Below, in pieces: positions 26,416-35,957 of a stretch of 64,000 nt of DNA. The translations under genes and the position numbers were made by a program. Under the pieces are notes generated by a model that saw nothing but the letters and a program-made list of their open reading frames with translations, was not told the DNA's origin and did not search any database. The stretch spans positions 23,479 to 87,478 of the forward strand of contig NZ_AONQ01000011.1 in assembly GCF_000342045.1 (NCBI RefSeq). The letters run 5' to 3'. The first letter of the stretch is position 1. Every line of letters starts with the position of its first letter. The stretch comes from Paramagnetospirillum caucaseum. Lineage in GTDB: Bacteria; Pseudomonadota; Alphaproteobacteria; Rhodospirillales; Magnetospirillaceae.

Positions 26416-26988
26416 ATGCGGCGGCTGTTGCTCACTCTTCTCATCTGCATGGCGGTGGTACCGGCCGCCAAGGCCAGCGAGGAAGCCCGGGTTTCCGGCC
26501 GTTTCCTGCTCACCGACATGAACGGGCGGACCGTCACCGACGAGATGTACCGGGGCAGAATCCGCCTGGTCACCTTCGGCTACACCTTCTGTCCCGACAT
26601 CTGCCCCACCGTGCTCAACACCCTGTCGGTGGTGCTGGACCATCTGGGCGCCGACCGGACCAAGGTGGCGACGCTGTTCATCTCGGTGGATCCCGAGCGC
26701 GACACTCCGGCCCACCTGAAGGAATACCTCAACGCCTTCCCCGACATCACCGGCCTGTCGGGAACGCCCGAGCAGGTGGCCGCCGCCGCCCGCAACTTCA
26801 AGGTCCGCTACGAGCGCCAGAAGCCCGAGGGCGACGATTCCAGGGCCTATGCCGTGGACCACTCCGCCTCCATCTACATCATGGACCGCGAGGGCAATTT
26901 CCTGGCCAAGATGCCGCACATGTCCGCCCCCGACCGGGTGGCCGACCGGGTGCGTTCCTACCTCGCTCCGGTCAAGGCGGGAGAATAG
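26416..26988 (+). CDS. SCO1/SenC family copper chaperone
   Basis: A 190-residue exported protein with a thioredoxin fold and signal peptide (LLLTLLICMAVVPAAKA). The copper motif FCPDIC and the distant His in AVDHSASIYIMD are the three metal ligands of the Sco family. Such proteins load or reduce CuA sites in cytochrome oxidase and can serve NosZ, whose gene is divergent from this one. The start at 26416 gives a proper signal peptide and has AAGGAA upstream; a GTG 48 nt earlier would spoil it. It lies 2 nt ahead of the TlpA-like gene. Confidence 0.93.
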   Translation: MRRLLLTLLICMAVVPAAKASEEARVSGRFLLTDMNGRTVTDEMYRGRIRLVTFGYTFCPDICPTVLNTLSVVLDHLGADRTKVATLFISVDPERDTPAHLKEYLNAFPDITGLSGTPEQVAAAARNFKVRYERQKPEGDDSRAYAVDHSASIYIMDREGNFLAKMPHMSAPDRVADRVRSYLAPVKAGE

Positions 26989-26990
26989 GC

Positions 26991-27581
26991 ATGAAGCGCC
27001 GCGCCTTCATCCTGGCCTCGCTGTCCCTTGGGGGCGCCCTGGCCGCCCGCCCCGCCCTGGCCGCCCCCAGGGGGCAGCGCGGCCTGGTCATTCACGACCA
27101 GCCCCGGCCGGTGGCCGCCATCGATATCCGCGACGCCGAATCCAGGCCCGCCGGGCTGGACACCCTGAAGGGCAAGCCGGTTCTGCTCAATCTGTGGGCC
27201 AGTTGGTGCATGCCCTGCGTCGCCGAACTGCCGGCGCTGGACCGGCTGAAGCCCGCCCTCGACGCCCAGGGCGTCGCCCTGGTCGCCCTGTCGCTGGACC
27301 GCAGCGGCAAGGTGGCGGTGGCCAACACCTTCGCCCGCCTGGGCATCAAGAATCTGGACATCCGCACCGACGAGAACCGCGTGGCGGCGGAAAAGCTGGA
27401 CGCCCCCGCCCTGCCGGTCACCCTGCTGATCGACGCGCAGGGCCGCGAAGTCGCCCGCTTCATCGGCGCGGCCGAGTGGGACGGCGTCCCCGCCGCCCGC
27501 CTGCTGGACACCCTGGCGGCGGGAACCCGCCCGACGCCGGACATGGCGCCGCCCCCGGTCAGGATGGGAACGGCGCCCTAA
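26991..27581 (+). CDS. TlpA-like periplasmic thioredoxin
   Basis: A 196-residue exported thiol-disulfide oxidoreductase. The signal peptide starts MKRRAFILASLSLGG and the active site is WASWCMPCVAELPAL, with the cis-Pro loop near APALPVTLLIDAQG. TlpA-type proteins keep the cysteines of Sco and of CuA subunits reduced so copper can bind, and this gene directly follows the SCO gene. The C-terminal 20 residues are Pro-rich. It converges on the PCuAC gene with a 7-nt gap. Confidence 0.9.
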   Translation: MKRRAFILASLSLGGALAARPALAAPRGQRGLVIHDQPRPVAAIDIRDAESRPAGLDTLKGKPVLLNLWASWCMPCVAELPALDRLKPALDAQGVALVALSLDRSGKVAVANTFARLGIKNLDIRTDENRVAAEKLDAPALPVTLLIDAQGREVARFIGAAEWDGVPAARLLDTLAAGTRPTPDMAPPPVRMGTAP

Positions 27582-27588
27582 GCGGAGT

Positions 27589-28089
27589 TCAGGGCTTGGC
27601 GCCGTGGTGCATCATGCCGCCGGGCATGGCGCCGCCGGGAGCCATGCCACCGGGAGCCATGGCGCCGGGCGCCTGGACCGGCACCTGCACCTGCACCTTG
27701 CCAGCCTTCTCGAAGACCAGGGTTACCGGCACGGTGGCGCCTTCCTTCACCGGGGCGTTGAGACCGATGAACATGATGTGGTCGCCGCCCGGCTTCAGGG
27801 CCACCGAGCCGTGCTCGGGCACCGCCAGGGATTCCACCTTGCGCATGCGGTAGATGTCGCCGTCCTTCACATGGGTGTGCAGTTCGACGCTCTTGGAAAT
27901 GCCGGCCTCGGCCGACAGCAGGCGGTCGGCGCCGCCGTGGTTGTTGATGGTCATGAAGGCGGCGCCGGTTCCGCCGGCCATGGGGGCGGCGCGCATGAAG
28001 GGATTGGCCACCTCGATATCGGCGGCGGCGGCACCGCCGGCGGCGGACAGGCCCAGCAACAGGGCGGCGGCAACGGCGAAAGACTTCAT
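27589..28089 (-). CDS. PCuAC-type periplasmic copper chaperone
   Basis: A 166-residue exported cupredoxin-like protein (signal AVAAALLLGLSAAGGAAAA). The Cu(I) ligands follow the family pattern H..M..H.M in HTHVKDGDIYRM and GGDHIMFIGL. PCuAC hands copper to Sco or directly to CuA domains. The C-terminal tail is a Met/Gly/His-rich low-complexity stretch (repeats of APGGM, ending MMHHGAKP) that probably adds metal-binding sites. It lies downstream of the DUF2946 gene on the same strand. Confidence 0.93.
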   Translation of the reverse strand: MKSFAVAAALLLGLSAAGGAAAADIEVANPFMRAAPMAGGTGAAFMTINNHGGADRLLSAEAGISKSVELHTHVKDGDIYRMRKVESLAVPEHGSVALKPGGDHIMFIGLNAPVKEGATVPVTLVFEKAGKVQVQVPVQAPGAMAPGGMAPGGAMPGGMMHHGAKP

Positions 28090-28186
28090 CAGGGAAACTC
28101 CGGGCAGTAATCGGGCGTTACCATCCCCAGCTCCGGGGACGGCGGAAGGTGAAGGTCGGATATATCGAGGGAGGCGAAGGGCGACG

Positions 28187-28624
28187 TCAAGCCGCCGCGA
28201 CGGGGGGCCCACGGGCGAAGTGGTGGTGGGATGCCTGCCCGTCCATGTGTGACGAAGCGGTCGCGGCGATGCGAAGCCCTGCCGTACCTGCGGTGGGTAC
28301 TTTGAAGGTTGGGGACGGCAATGCCCCTTTCGCCGGCGACGCGGCCTGGCACACCAGGCAGCATCCGTGGCTTTCCGACTGCCCCGGCTCGCCCATGGGG
28401 GAGGGAACCGCCGTACGCTCGGTTCCGCCCGCAGGCGATGCGTGGCAGATGCCGGTCCGCGCGGCCAGCGTCACCAGCAGGGTTTCCCCCCTGAACGCCA
28501 GATCAAGACCGGGAATCAGACCCTGGAAGACGAAGCCGGCCGCCACCAACGCCACCGCCAGCAGCCGGGCCATGGGGCGGCTGCCGATGCGAAGGTTGGA
28601 CAGGGCGGCGTGGACGAAGCGCAA
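28187..28624 (-). CDS. DUF2946-like protein, probably linked to copper handling
   Basis: About 145 residues. One N-terminal hydrophobic segment (ARLLAVALVAAGFVFQGLIPG) is followed by a polar region with SHGCCLVCQ, the HxxCxxC pattern of DUF2946, and a His-rich end (SSHMDGQASHHHFARG). Proteins of this type often neighbour copper genes, and this one precedes the PCuAC gene. The start is uncertain: TTG at 28624 has AGGAGG 6 nt ahead, whereas the ATG at 28678 has no ribosome binding site. The function is unproven. Confidence 0.65.
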   Translation of the reverse strand: MRFVHAALSNLRIGSRPMARLLAVALVAAGFVFQGLIPGLDLAFRGETLLVTLAARTGICHASPAGGTERTAVPSPMGEPGQSESHGCCLVCQAASPAKGALPSPTFKVPTAGTAGLRIAATASSHMDGQASHHHFARGPPVAAA

Positions 28625-28710
28625 GGCGGTCCTCCTCGGGGTCGCCTCCAGGAACGCATGCCCGGCGGCAGCGGGCATTGACGCAGATCAAGTCTGAGAA
28701 AATGCCGGCC

Positions 28711-29127
28711 TCAGCGCCGGCCGGTCGCGGCGCGGCGGGTCGAACCCGCCTGGGCCCGAACATAGGGCGCCAGCTTGGAATCCTCGCCCAGGATATGGGC
28801 CATCACCCATTTGATCATCAGGCTGCGCATGGCCAGGACGAAGTCCTCATGCCCGCCCTTGCCCAACAGCGGCAACAACAGTACATGACGGAGCGCTGCG
28901 GCCATTTCCATATGCAACGCCTTGTGCCGGGCCAGATCGGGATAGCCGCACTGGGCCATGAACTGCTCCTCGCGGGCGAAGTGCCCGCTGGCCTCGGCCA
29001 TCAGGCGGGACGCCGCCGCCTTGGCCGCCTCCAACGTGCGGCTGGCTTCCAGTTCACGCCACGCGGCGACCATGCGATCATGGTCGCCGTCCAGATCCGG
29101 ATGTCCGATACTGTAGCTCGCAACCAT
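28711..29127 (-). CDS. Bacteriohemerythrin
   Basis: A 138-residue four-helix di-iron oxygen-binding protein. The iron ligands are in IGHPDLDGDHDRM (H and the HxxxE-type first helix), GHFAREEQFM, HKALHMEM and WVMAHILGEDSKLA, matching the hemerythrin pattern. Such proteins sense or carry O2 and are common in microaerophilic magnetotactic bacteria. The ATG at 29127 fits the family N-terminus (MVASYSIGHPDLD); a longer frame upstream adds an untypical Phe/Leu-rich leader. It ends in a short basic tail. Confidence 0.9.
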   Translation of the reverse strand: MVASYSIGHPDLDGDHDRMVAAWRELEASRTLEAAKAAASRLMAEASGHFAREEQFMAQCGYPDLARHKALHMEMAAALRHVLLLPLLGKGGHEDFVLAMRSLMIKWVMAHILGEDSKLAPYVRAQAGSTRRAATGRR

Positions 29128-29247
29128 GTTCGCCCCCACGGAGGTACCGGACCATAGTCCCGCGAAGTTCAGGAACGAACAAACACCAGTCTGTGACGCT
29201 TTGCTGCCGAACAATGACAGTTCAAAGTCAAGCACACCCTATCGACC

Positions 29248-29253
29248 TATAAT
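29248..29253 (+). promoter_or_regulatory. Candidate -10 element
   Basis: TATAAT lies 22 nt before the start codon of the plus-strand gene at 29275 in a locally AT-rich stretch. No convincing -35 hexamer is at the right distance, so the call is tentative. Confidence 0.35.
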
Positions 29254-29274
29254 AATGCACCGAAAGTCATAGCC

Positions 29275-29655
29275 ATGTCTTCATATGCCTTCTTTTCCGC
29301 CATGCTCCGCTTCGTCGCCGCCAAGACCGAGGCCGCCGCCCAGGACGCGCGGACGGCGGAGATGATGGCGGTGCTGCGCCGCATCGCCGGCACGGTGGAG
29401 CAAGGGGCGGAGTTCGAGGTGGCGGGGAATCGCCTGGAACTGACCGCCCGGGCCTTGGCCGGCTTCGCCGCCTTCCTGCAGAAGAGTATCCTTCCCGAAG
29501 CGGTGGCCCACGGCAACCAGACGGGCGAAGTCCAGATCCGCTGGTCGGTGGACACCGCCATGGACGCCGTCAGCACCCTGCTGTCGCGGGCGGCGCTGCA
29601 GGAAGGGCAGGAAGGACTTCCGGTGCGCATCGCCCTGCCCCCGCCCCCGGCCTGA
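29275..29655 (+). CDS. Hypothetical helical protein
   Basis: A 126-residue soluble protein with no signal peptide and no membrane helix. It looks helical in the first half (MLRFVAAKTEAAAQDARTAE) and ends in a Pro-rich tail (ALPPPPA). The codon usage is typical of real genes here and it has its own upstream region divergent from the hemerythrin gene. I do not recognise a family. The downstream neighbours are cyclic-di-GMP enzymes, so a signalling role is possible but only by proximity. Confidence 0.6.
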   Translation: MSSYAFFSAMLRFVAAKTEAAAQDARTAEMMAVLRRIAGTVEQGAEFEVAGNRLELTARALAGFAAFLQKSILPEAVAHGNQTGEVQIRWSVDTAMDAVSTLLSRAALQEGQEGLPVRIALPPPPA

Positions 29656-29745
29656 TCCGTAATTCACCTTATCCTTGCTCCCCGGCCATCGGGCGTGGTT
29701 CACTCTCTATTCATATATCTGACGTTTCGCGGAGCGGACGAGGGC

Positions 29746-30888
29746 ATGCTGACCAGGGATGTTGCGGCGGGCGAAGTGATCTTTCGCCAGGGGGATGCCG
29801 CCGACGTGGCGTATCTGATCGAGGCCGGCACCATCGGCATCCGGCACGCGCTCGAAGGCGAGTCCCGCCGCCTGGCCCTGCTGGGACCGGGCGAGGTGTT
29901 CGGCGAAATGGGCGTCATCGACGGCGAGCCGCGCTCGGCCACCGCCACCGCCGAAACGCCGGCGCGGCTGGTGATGGTGCGGGCCGAGAAGATCCAGCAA
30001 TCCATTGCCCGCTCCGACCCCTTCTTCGCCGAACTGATGCGCAAGCTGGTCGGCCGGCTGCGGCAGACGCGGGCCATGGGTGATTCCGAGGTGATGGCCG
30101 CCCTGCAAAGCTCGGATTTCGGACCCGGCTTCGAGGAGGTGCTGCGCGAGCGCGACATCGCCGAAGGCATCATCCGGGGCGAGATCGAACCGTTCCTTCA
30201 GCCCATCGTCGATCTGAGGACCGGCGCCGTGCGGGGCTACGAATCCCTGGCGCGCTGGCGCTCGGCGAAATTCGGGCTGATGACGCCCTGCGACTTCCTG
30301 CCGCTGGCCCGGCGCACCGGCCTGATCCGCCGCATCGACCTGACCATGGCCGACCGGGCGCTGAACATCTGCGCCGGATTCGGGCAGGACGAGGACGCCC
30401 CCTTCGTAGCCATCAACGTCTCGGCCTGGCACCTGCGCGACCGCACCCTGGTCGACACCCTGAAGCGCATGCTGGCCCAGCACCGCCTGCCGCCGCGCCG
30501 GGTCTGCGTCGAGATCACCGAGACCATGCTGATCGACGAGACCTCGGACGCCGATTCCATGCTGGCCGAGTTGCGCGATTGCGGCATCCGCATCGCGCTC
30601 GACGATTTCGGCACCGGCTTCTCGCCGCTGGCCTTCCTCTACCGCCTGCCCATCGACATCCTGAAGATCGACGGCAGCCTGGTGGAGGGCGTCGAATCCT
30701 CGCCCCGCCAGCGCGGCGTGCTGGAGGGGCTGCGGGAATTGTGCGGCCGGCTGGGCATCGAGGTCATCGTCGAGGGCATCGAGAGCAGGCAAACCACCGG
30801 CATCCTGCTGGAACTGGGCTTCACCCTGGGACAGGGAACCCGCTTCGCCGCCCCCCGGGCGGTGGACGACGTCCTGAAAAAGGTCTGA
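29746..30888 (+). CDS. Cyclic-nucleotide-binding-domain EAL phosphodiesterase
   Basis: A 380-residue cytosolic protein. Residues about 5-115 form a cNMP-binding domain (VIFRQGDAADVAYLIEAGTIGI, LGPGEVFGEMGVIDGEPRSATATA), which lacks an HTH, so it is a sensor rather than a transcription factor. An EAL domain fills about 145-380. Catalytic motifs are intact apart from the name motif being ESL (GYESLARW): NVSAWHL, ITETMLIDE, LDDFGTGFSPLAFL, LKIDGSLV and VEGIES. It should hydrolyse cyclic di-GMP under control of a bound ligand. The next gene, 13 nt downstream, encodes a diguanylate cyclase. Confidence 0.88.
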   Translation: MLTRDVAAGEVIFRQGDAADVAYLIEAGTIGIRHALEGESRRLALLGPGEVFGEMGVIDGEPRSATATAETPARLVMVRAEKIQQSIARSDPFFAELMRKLVGRLRQTRAMGDSEVMAALQSSDFGPGFEEVLRERDIAEGIIRGEIEPFLQPIVDLRTGAVRGYESLARWRSAKFGLMTPCDFLPLARRTGLIRRIDLTMADRALNICAGFGQDEDAPFVAINVSAWHLRDRTLVDTLKRMLAQHRLPPRRVCVEITETMLIDETSDADSMLAELRDCGIRIALDDFGTGFSPLAFLYRLPIDILKIDGSLVEGVESSPRQRGVLEGLRELCGRLGIEVIVEGIESRQTTGILLELGFTLGQGTRFAAPRAVDDVLKKV

Positions 30889-30901
30889 AAGGGCGCCCGT
30901 C

Positions 30902-31807
30902 ATGAGTCTTGAACCCGACGATTCCGCCCATCCCCACGTCCAGACCGAGCGGGTCTTCGCCAGCCTGGCCGCCTACCAGCATGCGCTGTCCAGCCATGTG
31001 GACTGGCTGCAGGCCTGGTACAGTTCGGTCCTCAACTGGGACGACCAGGCCCGCCCCGGCCCGGCGGCGGATCATTGCCGCTTCACCGACTGGTTCGACG
31101 GCGCCGGCCAGTCGGTGATGGCCACCTATCCCAGCTTCGCCGAACTGGGCCAGCTTCACCGCGACATCCACTTCAAGGCCGAACAGATCACCGGGCGGGC
31201 GGCCGGGGGGCACACCGTCACCACCTCGGATTACGAGGCGATGATGGCCCTGGTCCTCGCCTTCAGCACCACCGCCCAGGGGCTGGAGCGCGATGCCTGG
31301 CGTACCCTGGCCACGGTGGACGCCCTGACCGGCCTGGGCAACCGCCAGACCATGATGAGCCACCTGATCGGTGAACGCGACCGCTCCATCCGGCTGGGCC
31401 AGCCCTGCTGCATCGGCCTGGTGGACATCGACCTGTTCAAGCGGGTCAACGACACCTTCGGCCATTCGGTGGGCGACCGGGTGCTGCGGGCGGTGGCGGA
31501 ATGCCTGCGCCACACCGTGCGGCCCTACGACGTGCTCTACCGCTATGGCGGCGAGGAATTCCTGGTCTGTCTGCCCGCCGCCAGCCAGGAGGCGGGCCTC
31601 CAGGTGCTGGAGCGCATGCGGGCCGCCATCGCGGCCCTCGACCTTGCCACCGCCGGCGGCCAGCCGGTTCCGGTCACCGCCACCTTCGGCCTGGCGGAAT
31701 TGTCCGCCGACCTGTCGGTGGAGGAATCCCTCGACCGCGCCGATACCGCCCTTTACGACGGCAAGCGGGCCGGCCGCAACCGGGTCACCGCCTGGAACGG
31801 CGGCTGA
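30902..31807 (+). CDS. CZB-GGDEF diguanylate cyclase (DgcZ-like)
   Basis: A 301-residue cytosolic protein. The N-terminal domain matches the zinc-binding CZB fold by its spaced ligands: H in SHVDWLQAW, C in DHCRFTDWF and two His in GQLHRDIHFK. In E. coli DgcZ zinc binding at such a domain inhibits the cyclase. The C-terminal GGDEF domain has the active site YGGEEF, the metal site DIDLFKRVNDTFGH, and an inhibitory I-site RPYD exactly five residues before GGEEF. It is expected to make cyclic di-GMP in a zinc-responsive way, opposite to the EAL protein encoded just upstream. Confidence 0.9.
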   Translation: MSLEPDDSAHPHVQTERVFASLAAYQHALSSHVDWLQAWYSSVLNWDDQARPGPAADHCRFTDWFDGAGQSVMATYPSFAELGQLHRDIHFKAEQITGRAAGGHTVTTSDYEAMMALVLAFSTTAQGLERDAWRTLATVDALTGLGNRQTMMSHLIGERDRSIRLGQPCCIGLVDIDLFKRVNDTFGHSVGDRVLRAVAECLRHTVRPYDVLYRYGGEEFLVCLPAASQEAGLQVLERMRAAIAALDLATAGGQPVPVTATFGLAELSADLSVEESLDRADTALYDGKRAGRNRVTAWNGG

Positions 31808-31852
31808 ACATTCCCGGGAAAGTACGGAAAGGCTGGTTCGGGGGCGGAAATC

Positions 31853-31880
31853 GATTATCATTTCCCCAAAAAAGATAATC
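31853..31880. repeat. Inverted repeat upstream of the histidine kinase gene
   Basis: Arms gattatc (31853-31859) and gataatc (31874-31880) are perfect complements around a 14-nt spacer, 19 nt before the kinase start. It may be an operator or a leader hairpin. Confidence 0.4.
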
Positions 31881-31898
31881 CCCCCGGGAGGCGATTGA

Positions 31899-33869
31899 AT
31901 GATGGGTGAGGGCCGAAAGGGCGCTCCGTCCGGTCATGCCATCGACATGACGATGATGCAGGGTGTGCTCGATCACCTCGATCAGGGCATCTCGGTGTTT
32001 TCCGCCGACCTGCGTCTGCTGCTGTGGAACCGGCAATTCACCGACCTGCACGATTTTCCGGAAGACTTTCTCCACCACGGCCTGGGCTTTGCCGACATCA
32101 TCCGCTTCAACGCCCGGCGCGGCGAGTACGGCGCGTGCGACGTCGAAGCCACGGTCGACCGCCGGGTGGCCTCGGCGCTGGAATTCAGGTCCCATCGCCT
32201 GGAGCGCACCCGCCCCAACGGCACCGTCCTGGAAATCATCGGCAATCCGCTGCCCGGCGGCGGCTTCGTCGCCACCTACAGCGACGTCACCGTCAACCGC
32301 CAGGTGGCCGAGAACCTGCGTGATTCCAACGACCGTCTCGACCAGATGGTCGAACGCCGCACCCAGGCCCTGCGCGAAAGCGAGGAGCGCCACCGCGCCT
32401 ACGGCGAATTCCTCGAAGCCACCGTCCAGCACATGCCCCAAGGCGTCTGCCTGTTCGACAACAACCTCGACCTGGTGGTGGCCAACCGGATCTTCTTCGA
32501 GCTGACCCAGATTCCCGGCAGCTTCAACATCAAGGGCATCAACTTCCACGAATTCATGCTCTACAACGCCCAGCGCGGCGAATACGGTCCCGGCGACCCC
32601 GCCGAACTGGCCCGGCAGCGGGTCGAGATGGCCCGCAAGATGGAGTCGCACGCCTTCGACCGCACCCGGCCTGACGGCACGGTGATCGAGGTGCGCGGCA
32701 ACCCTATCCCCGGGCGCGGCTTCATCAGCACCTTCACCGACATCACGGCGCGGGCCAAGGCCGAGGAATCGCTGCGCGAGGCGGCGACCATGGCGCGGGC
32801 CATGCTGGACGCCCCGGGGTTGCTGGTGCTGCTGATCAGCCTGGACGGCACCATCGTCGACCTCAACGAGGAGGCGGCGCGCGGCCTGGGGGCCTGCAAG
32901 GACCAGATGATCGGCTCCAACATCTTCTCCACCATGCCGCCCCAGGTGGCCGAACGCCGTTTCGCCCACGCCCAGCAGGCGGTGTTCGAGGGCCACGCCG
33001 TCTATTTCGAGGACGAGCGCGACGGCCGCTGGTTCGAGACCACCATGACCCCCTATCCCGTCGACCAGGAGGGCATTCCCCGGGTGATGGTCATCGCCCA
33101 CGACGTCACCCATCGCCACCACGCGGAACAGCGGCTGCGCGAGGCCACCGCCCTGGCCCAGGCGGCCAACCGGACCAAGACCGACTTCCTGGCCGCCATG
33201 AGCCACGAGTTGCGCACCCCGCTCAACGCCATCCTGGGCTTCTCGGAAATCATCTCGCGCGAGATGTTCGGGCCGGTGGGCGAGCGCTACCGCGTCTACG
33301 GCCAGGACATCCACTCGGCCGGGCAGCACCTGCTGGCCATGATCAACGACATCCTCGACATCTCGCGCATCGAGATCGGCGCCTTCACCCTGTGCATCGA
33401 GCAGGTCTGCCCGCACGACATGGCGGATTCCTGCCTGCGTCTGGTCACCACCCGCGCCGAGGCCGGTGGCATCCGGCTGGCCGACGAGGTGGCCGCCTCG
33501 CTGCCCGACCTGATGATCGATTCCCGGCGGACCAAGCAGATCCTCATCAACCTGCTGGGCAACGCCGTCAAGTTCACCCCGCCGGGCGGCAGCGTCACCC
33601 TGCGGGGCGAACGGCAGCCATCGGGCGGCATCGCCTTCCACGTGGCCGATACCGGCATCGGCATGAGCGAGGCGGACATCGCCATCGCCCTGTCGCCGTT
33701 CGGTCAGGTGGACACCGGGCTGGACCGCCGCTTCGAGGGCGCCGGGCTGGGCCTGCCGCTGGCCAAGTCCCTGGCCGAACTGCACGGCGGCCGCCTGGAC
33801 ATCCGCTCGGTCCCCGGCAAGGGCACCACGGTCAGCGTCTATTTTCCCGCGTCGTGCACCGTCCCTTGA
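31899..33869 (+). CDS. PAS-domain sensor histidine kinase, soluble
   Basis: A 656-residue protein without membrane helices. Two similar PAS-like domains ([19 protein letters not shown] near residue 30 and [19 protein letters not shown] near 180) each carry FNARRGEYG / YNAQRGEYG, so they are duplicates. A third PAS (about 300-415) precedes HisKA with the phospho-His in [16 protein letters not shown] and an HATPase with [20 protein letters not shown] and [12 protein letters not shown]. No receiver or partner regulator is adjacent, so it is an orphan. GGGAGG 7 nt before the ATG decides the start. The 3' end overlaps the convergent YgiQ gene by 38 nt. Confidence 0.92.
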   Translation: MMGEGRKGAPSGHAIDMTMMQGVLDHLDQGISVFSADLRLLLWNRQFTDLHDFPEDFLHHGLGFADIIRFNARRGEYGACDVEATVDRRVASALEFRSHRLERTRPNGTVLEIIGNPLPGGGFVATYSDVTVNRQVAENLRDSNDRLDQMVERRTQALRESEERHRAYGEFLEATVQHMPQGVCLFDNNLDLVVANRIFFELTQIPGSFNIKGINFHEFMLYNAQRGEYGPGDPAELARQRVEMARKMESHAFDRTRPDGTVIEVRGNPIPGRGFISTFTDITARAKAEESLREAATMARAMLDAPGLLVLLISLDGTIVDLNEEAARGLGACKDQMIGSNIFSTMPPQVAERRFAHAQQAVFEGHAVYFEDERDGRWFETTMTPYPVDQEGIPRVMVIAHDVTHRHHAEQRLREATALAQAANRTKTDFLAAMSHELRTPLNAILGFSEIISREMFGPVGERYRVYGQDIHSAGQHLLAMINDILDISRIEIGAFTLCIEQVCPHDMADSCLRLVTTRAEAGGIRLADEVAASLPDLMIDSRRTKQILINLLGNAVKFTPPGGSVTLRGERQPSGGIAFHVADTGIGMSEADIAIALSPFGQVDTGLDRRFEGAGLGLPLAKSLAELHGGRLDIRSVPGKGTTVSVYFPASCTVP

Positions 33870-35799
33870 GATCGTTGCTCCTCGCCGGGCGCGGCCCCCC
33901 CGCCGTCTGGCCGCCGCGCGGCACCAGCTGGTGCTGGCCTGGCCCGATCAGGTCGGCGCGGCCCATCTTCTGCAATGCCTCGCGCAGCATCGGCCAGTTC
34001 TCGGGATCGTGCCAGCGCAGGAAGGCCTTGTGCAGGCGCCGCTGGCGCAGCCCCTTGGCCGAGAACACCTCCTCGCCCGCCCGGCGCACCGGCCGAATGG
34101 GATCGCGGCCGCTGTGGTACATGGCGGTGGCCAGCGACATGGGGGTGGGCAGGAAGGTCTGCACCTGATCCAGCCGGAATCCGTTCTTCTTCAGCCACAG
34201 GGCGAGGTTCAGCATGTCCCGGTCGGTGGTGCCGGGATGGGCGGCGATGAAATAGGGAATGAGGTAGAGCTTCTTGCCCGCCTTGGCCGCCGCTGCCTCG
34301 AACATCTCCTTGAAACGCTCGTAAGAGCCGATGCCCGGTTTCATCATCCGGGAAAGCGGCCCGTCCTCGGTATGCTCGGGGGCGATCTTGAGATAGCCGC
34401 CCACATGGTGGCGGACCAGTTCGTCCACATAGGCCGGACTGGTCACCGCCAGATCGTAGCGCACGCCCGAGCCGATGCTGACCCGCTTAACGCCCTTGAC
34501 GCCGCGCGCCGCGCGGTAGAGGCGGATCAGCGGATCATGGTCGGTGCCGAGCGTCTTGCAGATATCGGGATAGACGCAGGACAGCCGGCGACAGACCTTC
34601 TGCACCTCGGGCTCGCGGCAGCCCAGCCGCCACATGTTGGCGGTGGGTCCGCCCAAATCGGAGATGGTGCCGGTGAACCCCTTGGTCTTGTCCCTGATCT
34701 CCTCGATCTCGCGCACGATGGAGTCGGCCGAGCGGCTCTGGATGATACGGCCCTCGTGCTCGGTGATGGAGCAGAAGGAGCAGCCGCCGAAACAGCCGCG
34801 CACGATGTTGATGGAAAAGCGGATCATCTCCCAGGCCGGTATCCTGGCCTCGCCATAGGAGGGATGCGGCCCCCGGGCGTAGGGCAAGCCGTAGATTCCG
34901 TCCAGTTCGGGGGTGGAGAGCGGCACCGGCGGCTCGGCCACCCAGACCTCCTTGTCGCCGTGGCGCTGGACCAGCGGCCTGGCGTTCAAGGGGTTGCTTT
35001 CCTGGTGCAGGACGCGGGACGCCTGGGCGTAGAGCACCTGATCGTCGCGCACCTGCTCGAAGGACGGCAGGCGCACCACCACCTTGTCCCCCTTGACGGC
35101 GGGCTGGGCGGCGTCGAGGTCGGAGGAATCCACCACCCGCCAGCCGTCGGGCACCGCATCACGCACGAACACCGAGCCCCTTATGTCGTGCATAGTTCTG
35201 GGCGCCTCGCCCGCCGCCGTCCGCCGGGCGATGTCGACGATGGCCCGCTCGGCGTTGCCGAACACCAGCAGGTCGGCCTTGGCGTCCATCAGCACCGAGC
35301 GGCGCAGCTTTTCCGACCAGATGTCGAAATGGGCGATGCGGCGCAAGGACGCCTCGATGCCGCCGATCACCACCGGGACGTCCCTGAACGCCTCGCGGCA
35401 GCGCTGGGCGTAGACGATGACGGCACGGTCGGGCCGCCCGCCCCCCTCGCCGCCCGGCGTGTAGCTGTCGTCGCTGCGCAGCCGCCGGTCCGAGGTGTAG
35501 CGGTTGACCATGGAATCCATGTTGCCCGCCGTCACCCCGAAGAACAGGCGGGGGCGGCCCAGGGCGCGGAAGGGCTCGGGACCGCTCCAGTCGGGCTGGG
35601 CGATGATCCCCACCTTAAAGCCCTGGGATTCCAGCAGGCGGCCGACGATGGCCATGCCGAAGCTGGGATGGTCCACATAGGCGTCGCCGGTGACCAGCAC
35701 CACGTCGCATTGGTTCCAGCCCAGCGCCTCCATCTCGGCCCGGCTCATGGGCAGGAAGGGTGCCGCCGGACGGCGGGGAAAGGACAGGGAAGCGGTCAT
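33832..35799 (-). CDS. YgiQ-family radical SAM protein
   Basis: A 655-residue cytosolic protein of the YgiQ (UPF0313) family. The radical SAM cluster motif is [18 protein letters not shown] (CxxxCxxC), with a preceding YgiQ N-terminal domain ([38 protein letters not shown]) and typical segments [10 protein letters not shown] and [12 protein letters not shown]. The reaction catalysed is not known. The C-terminal 25 residues are a basic tail encoded in the overlap with the histidine kinase gene. It is divergent from hpnN. Confidence 0.93.
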   Translation of the reverse strand: MTASLSFPRRPAAPFLPMSRAEMEALGWNQCDVVLVTGDAYVDHPSFGMAIVGRLLESQGFKVGIIAQPDWSGPEPFRALGRPRLFFGVTAGNMDSMVNRYTSDRRLRSDDSYTPGGEGGGRPDRAVIVYAQRCREAFRDVPVVIGGIEASLRRIAHFDIWSEKLRRSVLMDAKADLLVFGNAERAIVDIARRTAAGEAPRTMHDIRGSVFVRDAVPDGWRVVDSSDLDAAQPAVKGDKVVVRLPSFEQVRDDQVLYAQASRVLHQESNPLNARPLVQRHGDKEVWVAEPPVPLSTPELDGIYGLPYARGPHPSYGEARIPAWEMIRFSINIVRGCFGGCSFCSITEHEGRIIQSRSADSIVREIEEIRDKTKGFTGTISDLGGPTANMWRLGCREPEVQKVCRRLSCVYPDICKTLGTDHDPLIRLYRAARGVKGVKRVSIGSGVRYDLAVTSPAYVDELVRHHVGGYLKIAPEHTEDGPLSRMMKPGIGSYERFKEMFEAAAAKAGKKLYLIPYFIAAHPGTTDRDMLNLALWLKKNGFRLDQVQTFLPTPMSLATAMYHSGRDPIRPVRRAGEEVFSAKGLRQRRLHKAFLRWHDPENWPMLREALQKMGRADLIGPGQHQLVPRGGQTAGGPRPARSNDLKGRCTTRENRR

Positions 35800-35957
35800 G
35801 GTCGGTCCTGGGGGTTGTCGCCCCCTTCTCTTCCTCCCCTTTGCCGCCCGGATGCAACATCTGATTTCCTGGGATGCAGCGATGTTGCTTGCCCTGGCGG
35901 CCCGCTGCGGGCAAATTCCCGGCTTTGCCTCCAGCAGTGTCGGGAAGCCGGAAAACC

